64,000 nt of DNA from Planctomycetota bacterium. Its GTDB lineage: Bacteria > Planctomycetota > Phycisphaerae > Phycisphaerales > Phycisphaeraceae. The translations under genes were made by a program, and so were the position numbers. The stretch is taken from NCBI GenBank assembly GCA_021413865.1, contig JAIOPN010000067.1, forward strand, positions 1 through 64,000, in the 5' to 3' direction. How positions within the stretch are numbered: the first letter of the stretch is position 1; every line of letters starts with the position of its first letter. Shown piece after piece: positions 8,522 to 17,374 of this stretch. Below the pieces are notes generated by a model. The model saw only the letters and a list, made by a program, of their open reading frames with translations. It did not search any database and was not told the origin of the DNA.

Positions 8522-9391
8522 TCAAATTCCGTGTGCCGCGGACCTCCGGTAGGACCAGATGCCGCCCCCGAGGCCGCGGTCGGTCGGCCTGCGCTCCAGG
8601 CCGGCCGGGGTGAGGAGGTGGGTGCTGTCCCAGATGGTGAAGAGGCAGCGCTGGCCGCCCGCCATGGCGAGGTTTTGCTTCGCCTCCGGGCCGCGCCAGA
8701 CCCAGTTGTACCCCTTGCCGCCCGGGCCGCGGCCGGTGTGGTTGTAGTCGTGGTTCTGATGTACGGCCGTGACGACCTCGCCCGCGTCGATGACCGGAAC
8801 CTTGAGCATGCGGGCGCGGTAAATCAGCCAGTTGTCCCACGCCGTGCGGCCGATGGCGAAGGCGGGCAGCCGGCCCCACATGTCGCGTGCGAAGACGAAA
8901 TAGTCCACCGCGGTGGGGCGCTGCGGGCGGCCGATGGCGCGGACCGATTCTCGCAGCGGTGGTTGCCAATCGCCGGTGAAATCCAGCGGCTGCGTCAGGT
9001 CGTAATCCCACCGCTTGCCGACCATAAGGAATCGTTTTTTGTCACGGGAGACGCGGCGCACCGCCTCCATGAAGTCGGACATGAGGATGATGTCGGCGTT
9101 GATGTAGCAGAGGTAGGGCGTCTGGCCGTGCATCTGCGCCTGCTCGACGAGACTGTTGAGCAGCGGCGTGCCGTAGCGGTTCCGGCCGATCATCGGCACG
9201 TGCGTGAGGCCTAATTCGGCGGCGACGCCCGCGGTGCCCTCTTCCTCGCCGAAAACGATGACGCGCACGTCCGGCCCGAGCCGTGCCCACGTCGCCAGCG
9301 CGTTGCGCTGGATCATCCCCACGTGGCCAATGAATGGCTTGGGCGTCGTGAAGAGCGTGAGCAGGGGTGTCGTCGTCTCCTCGCCCGGCAC
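8522..9391 (-). CDS. putative GT-A type glycosyltransferase
   Basis: A 289-aa soluble protein. The opening LLTLFTTPKPF, the alternating hydrophobic strands and the segment YLCYINADIILMSDF near residue 95 resemble the DxD region of nucleotide-sugar-dependent GT-A glycosyltransferases. No transmembrane segment is apparent. The start is a GTG at 9391 with GGAGG 7 nt upstream, immediately after the methyltransferase stop (1-nt gap), so the two are likely co-translated. Donor and acceptor are unknown. Assignment as a glycosyltransferase is an inference from fold pattern and neighbourhood. Confidence 0.6.
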   Translation of the reverse strand: MPGEETTTPLLTLFTTPKPFIGHVGMIQRNALATWARLGPDVRVIVFGEEEGTAGVAAELGLTHVPMIGRNRYGTPLLNSLVEQAQMHGQTPYLCYINADIILMSDFMEAVRRVSRDKKRFLMVGKRWDYDLTQPLDFTGDWQPPLRESVRAIGRPQRPTAVDYFVFARDMWGRLPAFAIGRTAWDNWLIYRARMLKVPVIDAGEVVTAVHQNHDYNHTGRGPGGKGYNWVWRGPEAKQNLAMAGGQRCLFTIWDSTHLLTPAGLERRPTDRGLGGGIWSYRRSAAHGI

Positions 9392-9392
9392 G

Positions 9393-10235
9393 TTACGCCT
9401 CCGCCGTCACACAGACGTGCCAGCCGAGTGTTCGCTCCATCGCGCAGAACATCCAGGCCGGCATCCAGCGGTAGTACCACTCGCGGACGTAGCGGTACTG
9501 GGTGTAGTCCGGGATGCGGTAGGGGAAGATGTGATCGACGAACACGTCGGTCGCGTGGAAGCCGGGAGACTCGACAAGTTCCTTCGCGGCCTGGCGGGTG
9601 TAGGAATAGGTGACGGGGCAGCCGGTCTGCGCCTCGGAGTGGCGGGCGACGAGGTCGTCGAGCTTCCAGAACCGGCCGTAGCCCTGCGTGAGCATGATCC
9701 AGAAGACCTTGGAGGCGTAGCGGTGGTACACCATGATCTTCACGGTAGAACCGGGCGCGGTGAGCTTGCGCACCTGCGTCATGACGCGCTGCGGGTGGGG
9801 CGTGTGGTGGATGACGCCGAAGGAATAGACCAGGTCGAATGTCTCTCCGGGCAAATGGTCGGCGAGTTGTTCGGCATTGGCGTGGAGGAACCGCACGCGG
9901 TCGGAGAGGCCGTAAAGCTCGACGCGCTGCCTGGCGAGTTCGATCGATTTTTCGGAGAGGTCCACGGCGGTGACGTGCGCGCCGGCGGAGGCGAAGCTGA
10001 CGGTGTCGGTCCCGATGCCGCAGCCGATCTCCAGCACGCGCTTGCCCGCCCAGCGCGGGAACTCGGCGAAGGCGGGGATGTGCGGCTCGACCCTGTACTT
10101 GCGGTCGCGCACCTGGTCGAAGTAGGCCCTGGTGCCGACCGGCTCGGGCGAGTGGCGCAGGTTGCAGGGCCTGCGGTTCCAGAAGTCCCGCACACGGTCG
10201 ATCGGGGTCTGCTCGAAGACGGTGGAGTGTGGCAT
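9393..10235 (-). CDS. class I SAM-dependent methyltransferase
   Basis: A 280-aa methyltransferase. Motif I VLEIGCGIGTD (residues ~70-80) binds S-adenosylmethionine. The acidic strand-2 end VTAVDLSEKSIELAR and a motif resembling FDLVYSFGVIHHT follow in the expected order. An aromatic-rich C-terminal third is probably the acceptor-recognition part. The ATG has AGGGA a few bases upstream. Its place among glycosyltransferases suggests methylation of a sugar or a glycan end, but small-molecule or lipid substrates cannot be excluded. Confidence 0.8.
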   Translation of the reverse strand: MPHSTVFEQTPIDRVRDFWNRRPCNLRHSPEPVGTRAYFDQVRDRKYRVEPHIPAFAEFPRWAGKRVLEIGCGIGTDTVSFASAGAHVTAVDLSEKSIELARQRVELYGLSDRVRFLHANAEQLADHLPGETFDLVYSFGVIHHTPHPQRVMTQVRKLTAPGSTVKIMVYHRYASKVFWIMLTQGYGRFWKLDDLVARHSEAQTGCPVTYSYTRQAAKELVESPGFHATDVFVDHIFPYRIPDYTQYRYVREWYYRWMPAWMFCAMERTLGWHVCVTAEA

Positions 10236-10295
10236 GATCGTCCCTGATCCGTGCCCCTGTTATCGGCGAAACGTCCGCTTGAAGTGCAACGGTTG

Positions 10296-10688
10296 CTAAC
10301 CCTGCTGCGCCGGCGGGGTCGGGGGTTGTTCGCCGGCGGGGGGTTCCTCGCGGTGGGTGATCTTGAGGCCGACGATGCCGATGATGATGAGTGCGAGGCA
10401 GAAGAGCCGGCCAAACTCACGCGGCTCCTTGAAAACAACAAGCCCGACGACCACCGCGCCCGCCGCGCCCATGCCGGTCCAGACGGCGTAGGCGGTGCCG
10501 ATGGGGAGCTTGAACTTCGGCCCCACCGCCAGCGTCAGCAGGCCGAAGCTCGATACCATCGCCACCATCATGATGACGATCCAGCCCCAGCGCGTGAAGT
10601 TTTCGCTGTGCTTCATGCCGATGGGCCAGAGTACTTCGAGACACCCGGCGATCAGGATTAGAAACCAGCCGATGGTTGTGTTGCTCAC
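10296..10688 (-). CDS. small multidrug resistance family transporter, SugE/Gdx type
   Basis: A 130-aa four-helix inner-membrane protein of the SMR family, which works as a dual-topology dimer exchanging cations for protons. The essential membrane glutamate is in AGCLEVLWPIGMK near residue 18. The signature GTAYAVWTGMGAAGAVVVG matches the SugE/Gdx branch, whose members export guanidinium, better than the EmrE branch. It is longer than the usual ~105 residues because of a proline-rich C-terminal tail. The start is GTG. No guanidine riboswitch was recognised in the 45-bp upstream gap. Its presence inside a glycan cluster is odd; a role in moving a glycan precursor is speculation. Confidence 0.85.
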   Translation of the reverse strand: MSNTTIGWFLILIAGCLEVLWPIGMKHSENFTRWGWIVIMMVAMVSSFGLLTLAVGPKFKLPIGTAYAVWTGMGAAGAVVVGLVVFKEPREFGRLFCLALIIIGIVGLKITHREEPPAGEQPPTPPAQQG

Positions 10689-10733
10689 GGCGAAACCCCT
10701 GTTGGATGGAGGATAATCACTGTATGCCGGCCG

Positions 10734-11756
10734 TTACGCCATTTGCTCTTCGCGCAGTTTTTCGTTTGCCAGTCCCCAGTTTTCGTCGTTGAACATCATG
10801 GGCTTGCGCTCGCGTCGCATCTGGATTGCCCAACGGTGGAACTGCTGGTGATCGAGTTGATCGATACCGGCAGAAGCGAGGCGGTCGTTCAGCTCTTTTT
10901 CGCCCCGCGGGGACCACCCCTTGCCGTGCTCCACATGGTAGGTCTTCATCGGCGGGGGAAGGAATTGCTCGCGGGCGCCGCCGAAGTGCGCGGCCGTGCA
11001 GAGGACGGAGTCCAGGTGCATCGAGAACATCTGGAGTTCTGGGTAGGCCCGCATCGCCCGCCACTGCTCCATGGCCAAGAGGGTAAAGTCGCCGCAGGCG
11101 TTGAGGTGGAGGCGAGGCCGGGTGACGATGGGGATGAGGTTCCAGTCCTGCAGCCGTTCGATGAGCCAGACACGCCACGCCATTTTCCAGTAGATGATGT
11201 GGAACTCGCCGGTTTTCGCGTCGAGGATGCCGCCGCGCTGGTTGACGCGGAGCAGGTGGCTGTCGCACCAGGCGAACCGCTCGGTGGGCGGGGCGTCGGC
11301 GGGGACGCCGGCCTCCACGTCGTAACGGTCCACGCGGTACATCCGGTCCGGCCGTAACCGCCGGGCGGCTATGTGGCGGATCAACTCGTCGGAAAAAAGC
11401 AGGTCGATGTTCGTCGCCAGCACGAACGGCGCCGACGCGCGGCGGATGCCCACATTCTTGCCAATCATCTGGAACAGCGGCAGCCGGTCGGCGAAACGGA
11501 ACCGCGCGTGGACCTCGGCGGGCACACGGATCACCCGTGCCCGCAGCGCGCCGCCGCGTGCCGGCCATCGTAACGCCTCCGCCAGTGGGGGACGGTCGGC
11601 CGGTGGGTTCCACTCGACAAGGATCAATTCAGCAGGGAGCGAGAACCGGTCGCACTGTTCCGCGAGGCTGTCGAGGAACAGTTGCATCCGGCCCAGCAGG
11701 TTACCGCCGTGGTCGTCGTTGCGGGCGGTGGAGACGATGCTGAGATAAGGGCCCAT
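10734..11756 (-). CDS. putative GT-A / family 2-like glycosyltransferase
   Basis: A 340-aa protein beginning GPYLSIVSTARND, the strand-loop typical of GT2 enzymes. It has ELILVEWNPPADRPPL in the nucleotide-binding region and ATNIDLLFSD in place of the DxD metal motif. An in-frame ATG two codons upstream (11762) is equally possible; 11756 was preferred because GAGAG lies about 6 nt before it. The C-terminal half is rich in Trp and His (WKMAWRVWLIERLQDW) and has no recognised domain. It follows the second SGNH hydrolase gene and precedes the SMR gene, all in one direction. Confidence 0.6.
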   Translation of the reverse strand: MGPYLSIVSTARNDDHGGNLLGRMQLFLDSLAEQCDRFSLPAELILVEWNPPADRPPLAEALRWPARGGALRARVIRVPAEVHARFRFADRLPLFQMIGKNVGIRRASAPFVLATNIDLLFSDELIRHIAARRLRPDRMYRVDRYDVEAGVPADAPPTERFAWCDSHLLRVNQRGGILDAKTGEFHIIYWKMAWRVWLIERLQDWNLIPIVTRPRLHLNACGDFTLLAMEQWRAMRAYPELQMFSMHLDSVLCTAAHFGGAREQFLPPPMKTYHVEHGKGWSPRGEKELNDRLASAGIDQLDHQQFHRWAIQMRRERKPMMFNDENWGLANEKLREEQMA

Positions 11757-11783
11757 GCGCATCTCTCGGCGGGAGCGACGGTC

Positions 11784-12824
11784 TTACCAGAGGGGGTAGA
11801 TGTTTTTGCGCAGGTCGCGGTCGTCGTCGCCGCTTCTGGCACCGACGGGGGCGGCGCCGCCCAACGGACGCCTGCGCAACAGGCGATCGAAGATGGAGCG
11901 ACGCCTCACCGGTGTGCGCTCCGCGAGGTGGCGTGCCACGGCATCGGCGATCGCCTGTGTGACAAACGCACCGACCCGCTTGTAGGCGGCGGGGCGGAAG
12001 TGGCAGACGTCGAAGAAATCGCGGGGGATATCGTCGTAGCACGCGGGGCGGAGGAACCTGGCAGCGTCGATCAGGATCGCGCCGCGCTCTCTGCAATAGC
12101 CGTCGAGGAAGGTGTTGAACCGTGTCACGCCGTCGAGGATGCGACCGATGTTTTCTGTGGACGGCTCCTCATTACACCAGAAGTTGAAGTAACGCTTGTC
12201 GTAGCTCTCGCGGTTGTACTCAAAATAGTTGGCGAACCCGGTACGGTCCACGTCGGAGTTGAGCAGGGGGCCGACACCGCGTGTCCGGCACTCCTCCAGC
12301 AGGCAGGTCGCCAGCGTGCAGAAGGCGGTGACGTGCGGCCCGCGGACCGTGTCGAGCATCGTGCGCCAGTGTGATTCGCTGTGCTCGCCGTAAATGATGT
12401 TGTGCCAGCCGGTGTAGAAGACAGCGGCGGCGAGGTCGGTCCGCGCGGCGATCTGGCGGTAGCGCTCCACGGCACGGGCCATGTTGTGCCCTTCGATGGC
12501 GGCGTTGAGCGGCTGGCAGCCGGGCACGTCGATCCGCGCGGGCCAACTGTCCATGCCCTGGCTGATGCCCATTGTCACGCTGTCGCCGAAGCAGGCGATC
12601 ACCGGGAGGTCCGGCTCCAGCTCCGGCCCCTTGCAGCCCAACGCGTTGATCCTCAGCACCAGGTCCGGGCCCGACCATATTTCCGTGTCCGGGATGAGCC
12701 AGCCCGTCTGCATGTCCATGAAGAGCGATTGCCAGTCGGCGTAGCCGTGGAACTCCCGCCGGCTGTCGATGCGGATCAGGCGTTTTCCACGGCTCAGGCT
12801 CAACGGGGGAATACTCCGGGTCAC
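11784..12824 (-). CDS. SGNH/GDSL-like hydrolase, copy 2 of a tandem pair
   Basis: A 346-aa protein with the four blocks of the SGNH hydrolase fold: the nucleophile serine in ACFGDSVTMG (~residue 80), the glycine in LNAAIEG, the asparagine in GWHNIIYG, and a catalytic Asp/His pair in FDVCHFRPAAYKRVG (~residue 270). SGNH enzymes near glycosyltransferases often add or remove O-acetyl or other acyl groups on sugars. The GTG start overlaps the stop of the preceding paralogue in a GTGA. Both copies end in a basic segment finishing RF/IYP-IW. No signal peptide is visible, so cytoplasmic action is likely. The exact reaction is unknown. Confidence 0.7.
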   Translation of the reverse strand: MTRSIPPLSLSRGKRLIRIDSRREFHGYADWQSLFMDMQTGWLIPDTEIWSGPDLVLRINALGCKGPELEPDLPVIACFGDSVTMGISQGMDSWPARIDVPGCQPLNAAIEGHNMARAVERYRQIAARTDLAAAVFYTGWHNIIYGEHSESHWRTMLDTVRGPHVTAFCTLATCLLEECRTRGVGPLLNSDVDRTGFANYFEYNRESYDKRYFNFWCNEEPSTENIGRILDGVTRFNTFLDGYCRERGAILIDAARFLRPACYDDIPRDFFDVCHFRPAAYKRVGAFVTQAIADAVARHLAERTPVRRRSIFDRLLRRRPLGGAAPVGARSGDDDRDLRKNIYPLW

Positions 12825-13813
12825 CAGATGGGGTAGAAACGGTTGCGCAGCTTTTCGCCGAGCGTGCGCGCTTTCCCGTCACGCGCCCCGGCCACGGCCG
12901 GCGCAGACCTCGGCCGGCGTGAGGCGGACTTGGACCGCGCCTGCCACGCCGCGAGAGCCGGCTTCATCGGCTCGGCGATCGCGCCGCGGACGATCTCGCC
13001 CACGCGCGGGTAGAGGTCGGCGCGGAAATGGCAGACATCGAAGAAGTCGCGCGGGATGGCGTCGTAGTCCGTCGGTCGGAGCGCGTCGTGCAGGTCGATC
13101 AGCACGCGGCTCTTCTCCGCGCAGTAAGCCCGCAGGAACCGGTTGTACCGCTGCACGCCATCAAGTACGCGGACGACGTTCTCCCGCGACGGCTCCATGT
13201 CGCACCAGAAGTTGAAGTACGGCTTGCCCGCCGCGGCGCGGCCATCCGTGCCGGGCTTCTGCTCCGTCCCGGTGCGTTCATTGTTGAGCAATTCATCTAG
13301 CCCGCGCTCGCGGCACTCGTCGGTGAGGCAGGTCGCCAGGGTGCAGAAGGCGGTCAGGTGTTCGCCGTCGAAGGCGTCGAGCATCCGCCGCCAGTAGGCC
13401 TCGTCGCGGTGGTTGTAGATGATGTTGTGCCAGCCGGAGAAGACCACGACGCCCGCAAAATCGACCTGCTGCCGGAGCTGCTTGTAGCGGTTGACGACGC
13501 GGTCGAGGTTGTGGCCCTCGATGCCCGCATTGAGCGTCTGGCAGCCGGGCACGTCCACTCGCTGCGCCCAACTGTCGTTGGCCAGCCCCATCGTGGTGCT
13601 GTCGCCGAAATATCCGATGACGGGCATGCCTTTTTTGAGTTCCGGCCCTTTGCAACCCAGGGAATTAATCTTGAGGCGGAGTTCGTCGCCGACCCAGACC
13701 TCCGTGTCGGGGATGAGCCAGCCGGTCATCTGGTCCAGATAGTTGGACTGCCACTCGAAGTAGCTGTCGAAACGGCGATCGGGGGCGATGGCGATCTTAC
13801 GGGTGTTGCTCAT
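12821..13813 (-). CDS. SGNH/GDSL-like hydrolase, copy 1 of a tandem pair
   Basis: A 330-aa paralogue of the next gene; shared segments include TGWLIPDTE, LGCKGPEL, GWHNIIY, AFCTLATCL and IPRDFFDVCHFR. The SGNH blocks are intact: GDS at ~residue 70, LNAGIEGHN, GWHNII and DVCH at ~258. The open frame continues upstream to 14296 inside the GT2 gene, but the homologous part starts at the ATG at 13813. That leaves a 14-nt gap to the GT2 stop. It differs from copy 2 by an insert near residue 195 (RTGTEQKPGTDGRA), which may alter substrate choice. Probably a glycan esterase or acyltransferase, by context. Confidence 0.7.
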   Translation of the reverse strand: MSNTRKIAIAPDRRFDSYFEWQSNYLDQMTGWLIPDTEVWVGDELRLKINSLGCKGPELKKGMPVIGYFGDSTTMGLANDSWAQRVDVPGCQTLNAGIEGHNLDRVVNRYKQLRQQVDFAGVVVFSGWHNIIYNHRDEAYWRRMLDAFDGEHLTAFCTLATCLTDECRERGLDELLNNERTGTEQKPGTDGRAAAGKPYFNFWCDMEPSRENVVRVLDGVQRYNRFLRAYCAEKSRVLIDLHDALRPTDYDAIPRDFFDVCHFRADLYPRVGEIVRGAIAEPMKPALAAWQARSKSASRRPRSAPAVAGARDGKARTLGEKLRNRFYPIW

Positions 13814-13827
13814 GGTTACACGCGGGA

Positions 13828-15012
13828 TCAGGCGGCGCGGGCCTCGGCACGGGGCTGGGTGTCGGAGAGCAAGCGGGGACGCCAGAGGGTGAGCACGGGG
13901 AGGTCGAACCGGTCGCGCAACTCGGCGGCGCGGCGATCCACCTGCCCGGGGTTTACGTTGGAGAGCACGATTGCATCGGCGCCGCCGCGCAGGAAGACCG
14001 CGTCCTGGCCGACGGGGAGGCCGCGGTAGGTCAGGCCGTCGTACGCCGGGTGATTGTCCGTGACGCCCAGGACATTCAGGCCCGCGGCGCGACAGGCGCG
14101 ATACGTGGCGAAGAGGTTTTTTGAGAAGTCGGAAATCAAGACGTTGCGCGGCCGGTGCTCGCCGGCCCACGTCGCAACCTCGCGGGCCTGCGACTCGAAA
14201 CCGAAGATGGATTCGATCGCGGCTGCGTCGAGCGTGCTCCGCCCGCGGCGTGCGATGAAGCGGGCCAATTCTCTCGCCTCGTGAAGCCCTTCCCACGCCG
14301 CGTCAATGTGCCCCGCGTGCTGCGCCAGCGCGAGGTAGCGCCGCGTCCAGTCGTGCCGGTAGATCGACCTTAGCTCACGCGGCAGGTAGCGATCGGCCAC
14401 GATCAGGTTGTTGCGCAGGTCCAGCTTGTGCACGACCGCCGAGGCGCGGTTGCCCGGCGATTTTTCGTGCCGATAGAGCACGTCCTCGAACCGCTCGACC
14501 GCGAAGCCCGCCTGCCAGAAGCGGAAGGAGAGGTCGTACTCCTCCGCCTGCCGGAAGAAATCGGTTGGGAAGCCGCCGGCGAGGTCCAGCGCGGAGCGGC
14601 GGATGCAGACGGCGCAGTTGATCATCACGGTGGGGAACGCGCTGGCCTCGAGCCGGCCGTCGGGCAGGGCGACGCGGCCGACGACCGCGCCCGTGCGCGG
14701 GTTGGCGTCGAGATATGACACGCTGCGTTCCACCGCGTCGCCAACCGGATAGCTGTCGTCGTCGATCAGCACGACATAATCGCCCCGCGCGACGGCGAAG
14801 GCGTGGTTGCGCGCAGAGACTCCTTCGTTGCTCGGCCGACGGATGACGCGCACCTGCGGGAACTCCCGGCGCAGCGCGTCCTTGGTGCCATCGGTCGAGC
14901 CGTTATCGACGACAAGGTATTCGGCGTCAGCCGTCGGCGCGGTGACGATCCCGAGGGTGCGCAGCAGGACATCCCGCCGGTTGTGGGTCACGATGACGTA
15001 GCTGATCCTCAC
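13828..15012 (-). CDS. family 2 glycosyltransferase with a C-terminal Rossmann-like domain
   Basis: A 394-aa protein. Residues 1-~240 are a GT2 domain: ISYVIVTHNRRDVLLRTL, LVVDNGSTDGTK, and the metal motif VVLIDDDSYPVG, followed by an RQAEEYDLSFRFWQAG acceptor loop. Residues ~280-390 look like a separate nucleotide- or sugar-binding Rossmann domain (NVLISDFSKNLFATYRACRAAGLNVLGVTDN), as seen appended to some glycan enzymes. The GTG at 15012 overlaps the upstream stop as GTGA and is preceded by a G-rich Shine-Dalgarno-like run. An upstream extension to 15054 would place 14 non-conserved residues ahead of the GT2 strand. It likely adds one sugar to the locus glycan. Confidence 0.85.
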   Translation of the reverse strand: MRISYVIVTHNRRDVLLRTLGIVTAPTADAEYLVVDNGSTDGTKDALRREFPQVRVIRRPSNEGVSARNHAFAVARGDYVVLIDDDSYPVGDAVERSVSYLDANPRTGAVVGRVALPDGRLEASAFPTVMINCAVCIRRSALDLAGGFPTDFFRQAEEYDLSFRFWQAGFAVERFEDVLYRHEKSPGNRASAVVHKLDLRNNLIVADRYLPRELRSIYRHDWTRRYLALAQHAGHIDAAWEGLHEARELARFIARRGRSTLDAAAIESIFGFESQAREVATWAGEHRPRNVLISDFSKNLFATYRACRAAGLNVLGVTDNHPAYDGLTYRGLPVGQDAVFLRGGADAIVLSNVNPGQVDRRAAELRDRFDLPVLTLWRPRLLSDTQPRAEARAA

Positions 15013-17246
15013 GCGGCCCCCCGGGCTGTCTCGGCGATGGCGGAACCGAACCACGCCGGCTCCTCGGCCGCGACCAGCGAGGCGACCCGCCGCATCACCC
15101 GACGCATGCCCGCCTCGTAGGTGAAAGATTGTTCGACGAACCCCCGCTGCTCCAACGTTATCTCACGCCGCAACGGCTCGTCTGCGATGAACCCGTCGAT
15201 CCGTGCCCCGACCTCACGCGACGAGGTGAACAGCACGTCATCCAGCCGCGGCGGGCGCACCAGAGACGTTCTGCCCTGTTCGCCCCGGAGCCTGCGGAAA
15301 CTGGCAACCATGTCGTCGGCCTTCGGGCCGGCGTCAACCTCGCGAACCAGTCGCGCGGTCAGGGCGTCGAAACGCTCAAGGTCGCTTTGCTGGAGCGTCA
15401 GCCGCGCCTGGAGGGTGGTGTGCACGTCAGGCGGGACGAGGTTGTCCACGATGTCGGCCCATTCGAGCCAGAGCATCTCGATCTCGTGGGCGCGGACAAG
15501 GAAGAAACCGCCCGCCGCCCAGCCGTCGAGCAGGCGCTGGTGGAGACAGGAGAAGGGGACGATCTGGAGATTGATCTTGGCGCTGCGTGTGAGCCGCTCG
15601 AGGTCCGGGCCGTAGGAGACGTAGCCTTTGGCGTATGCGGAGAACTCGGGGTTGTCGGCCCAGCCCCGGCCGTAGATCACCAGCGAGAGACCCCGCTTGT
15701 TCGCGGCTTCGGCGACCCAGCGCAGCGCCTGCTGGCGGTAGAGGGCGTTGTTCAGGCCATTGAAGAGGCGCAGCGCGACCTGGTGGCGGTTCTGCGCGGG
15801 CAGCGGGGGACCGCCGGCCTCTTTCTCGGCGGCGGCGAAGAACCGGCCAAGCTGTTGCACCGTCGCCACCTGCCCGCCGCTCGCGTAGTGCTGGATGAGT
15901 TTTCGCCCGCAGAGGCGGATGCGCTCCGCCAGCGCGGGGCTGGCGGCGGATTCACGGGCGAGTTGCTCGACGATGTGCCCCGGCTGTTGCGAGGCGTTGG
16001 AGACGAAAACCAGATCGTCGCCGTCGCTCTGCCACCGCTCCGGAAGCCGCGGCAGTCGCGTCAGCTTTTCGAGGTGGATGCATTGGCGGCGCGGGTAGCC
16101 GAGCGTGATAAAGTAGTGATCCTCGGCACAGGTCAGGATGAAGTCACGCCGCCCGACCGACGCCGCGGCCTCCCGACTGGTCAGGTGCGGCAGGTCGTCC
16201 TGTATCCAGCACATGAAGGGGAGCGACTCGGGGAATATCCGCCCCGCCTCATTCCGCAGGTGGTCGATCGTGAAGACCACGTCAGGCTTGAAGTCGAGCA
16301 GCGTGCGCCGCATCGCCAGCGTGGTGAGCGCGTGGTGCGGGCTGGGCTCGATGAGCGTGAGGGTCTGCCAGCCGAGGCGCTCGAACGCCTCGGCGGTGTC
16401 ACGCACCGAGTATTGCAGCACGGTTGTGAACCGTGAGGTGAGAAACAGGATGCGCGGCGGCCGGGGCGGGGCGTCGCCCAGCAGCGATTCGATGGCGGCA
16501 CGCGGCTGGGCCTCGTAATACCGGGACGCCCTGCGGCCGAGTTCTTCCTCTTCGGTCTCCAGCGACCTGCTTATGCGCAGCAACCCCTCTGCAATCGCGG
16601 GGGCGCATATCCCCATCCGCACCACGACGGAGGGGAAGACGAGGAACGGGTCGGCGTCCACCGCGCGGCGCAGGCGTGCTTCCCACTCGGGACCGAGGAA
16701 CCAGCGGAAGCGGTCATTCTCGATCGGGCCGTCGGGGCCGGTGAAGTCGTGGAGGGCCAGCAGCCGTGACAGGGCTTCGATGTCCGGCTCGATGAGGTAG
16801 GCCGTGCGGCGCCAATCGGAGGACATCGTGGTCGCCTCGGGGCGAGACGCCAGCCATGAGAGCAGCGCACCGTCGCCGAGCTGGCAGAGCGCGAGCGTGC
16901 CGGTGCCTGCGAGCGAGGGTTCGAGCTGCGATCGTTGCTGGGCGAGGGCTGCGGCGGGGTCGGGGCCGGCGGAGAGGCAGATCGATCGGCCGTCGGGCAG
17001 GCGTCGCGAGATCGTCAGGGCGCCCGAGGGGAGTTGCACCACGGCGCAGGCGCCGGTGTCGGGCGAGCGGACGATCTGTTCGTATTCGTCGGGCCGGGCG
17101 CGGCGCAGGGCCGCCATGTTGCGGGCGAGGTTGCGCTGAAGCCGGGGGGTGAGCGACTGATCCGGTGTTGCATCCAGCAGGCGCGAAGCCTCTTCCCACG
17201 CGTGTCGTCGGATCAGTTCGTCAGCGGTCTCGGGCGTGGTCGGCAT
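15009..17246 (-). CDS. CgeB-like GT-B glycosyltransferase with a long N-terminal extension
   Basis: A 745-aa protein. The C-terminal ~450 residues look like the CgeB/DUF3880 glycosyltransferase group: PRILFLTSRFTTVLQYSVRD, FMCWIQDDLPHLTS, and near the end LQIVPFSCLHQRLLDGWAAG, the donor-binding GT-B region. The first ~270 residues have no recognised domain. The start at 17246 was preferred to a GTG at 17258 because GGGGAG lies 5 nt before it. It heads the minus-strand glycan cluster; the GT2 gene begins within its stop codon. It is probably cytoplasmic and acts on an unknown acceptor, possibly the pilus subunits encoded just upstream, though that is only suggested by position. Confidence 0.7.
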   Translation of the reverse strand: MPTTPETADELIRRHAWEEASRLLDATPDQSLTPRLQRNLARNMAALRRARPDEYEQIVRSPDTGACAVVQLPSGALTISRRLPDGRSICLSAGPDPAAALAQQRSQLEPSLAGTGTLALCQLGDGALLSWLASRPEATTMSSDWRRTAYLIEPDIEALSRLLALHDFTGPDGPIENDRFRWFLGPEWEARLRRAVDADPFLVFPSVVVRMGICAPAIAEGLLRISRSLETEEEELGRRASRYYEAQPRAAIESLLGDAPPRPPRILFLTSRFTTVLQYSVRDTAEAFERLGWQTLTLIEPSPHHALTTLAMRRTLLDFKPDVVFTIDHLRNEAGRIFPESLPFMCWIQDDLPHLTSREAAASVGRRDFILTCAEDHYFITLGYPRRQCIHLEKLTRLPRLPERWQSDGDDLVFVSNASQQPGHIVEQLARESAASPALAERIRLCGRKLIQHYASGGQVATVQQLGRFFAAAEKEAGGPPLPAQNRHQVALRLFNGLNNALYRQQALRWVAEAANKRGLSLVIYGRGWADNPEFSAYAKGYVSYGPDLERLTRSAKINLQIVPFSCLHQRLLDGWAAGGFFLVRAHEIEMLWLEWADIVDNLVPPDVHTTLQARLTLQQSDLERFDALTARLVREVDAGPKADDMVASFRRLRGEQGRTSLVRPPRLDDVLFTSSREVGARIDGFIADEPLRREITLEQRGFVEQSFTYEAGMRRVMRRVASLVAAEEPAWFGSAIAETARGAA

Positions 17247-17354
17247 ATCACTCCCCACGGGACGTACATGCCGCGCGGAGCCCTGTTCCGGCCATGCAGC
17301 CGCGGCGGCACGGTTGTTATCGGGTTACAGGCTTGCGGGGGTGCAAAGAATCGG

Positions 17355-17372
17355 CCGGCTGGGAGATGCCGG
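17355..17372 (-). terminator. short hairpin in the gap between the Tad and glycan loci (weak)
   Basis: The 128-bp gap 17247-17374 separates the last pilus gene from the first glycan gene. CCGGC (17355-17359) and GCCGG (17368-17372) form a 5-bp stem that starts two bases after the TadB/C-like stop on the minus strand. There is no U-run, so termination would be partial at best. No well-spaced minus-strand promoter was recognised in the rest of the gap, so read-through from the pilus locus into the glycan genes is possible. Confidence 0.25.
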
Positions 17373-17374
17373 TT

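Noticed and set aside
10689-10733. Guanidine riboswitch upstream of the SugE/Gdx-like gene
   Set aside because: The 45-bp gap is too short for a ykkC-I element, and the single ACGG seen does not form the paired hairpins of the mini form.
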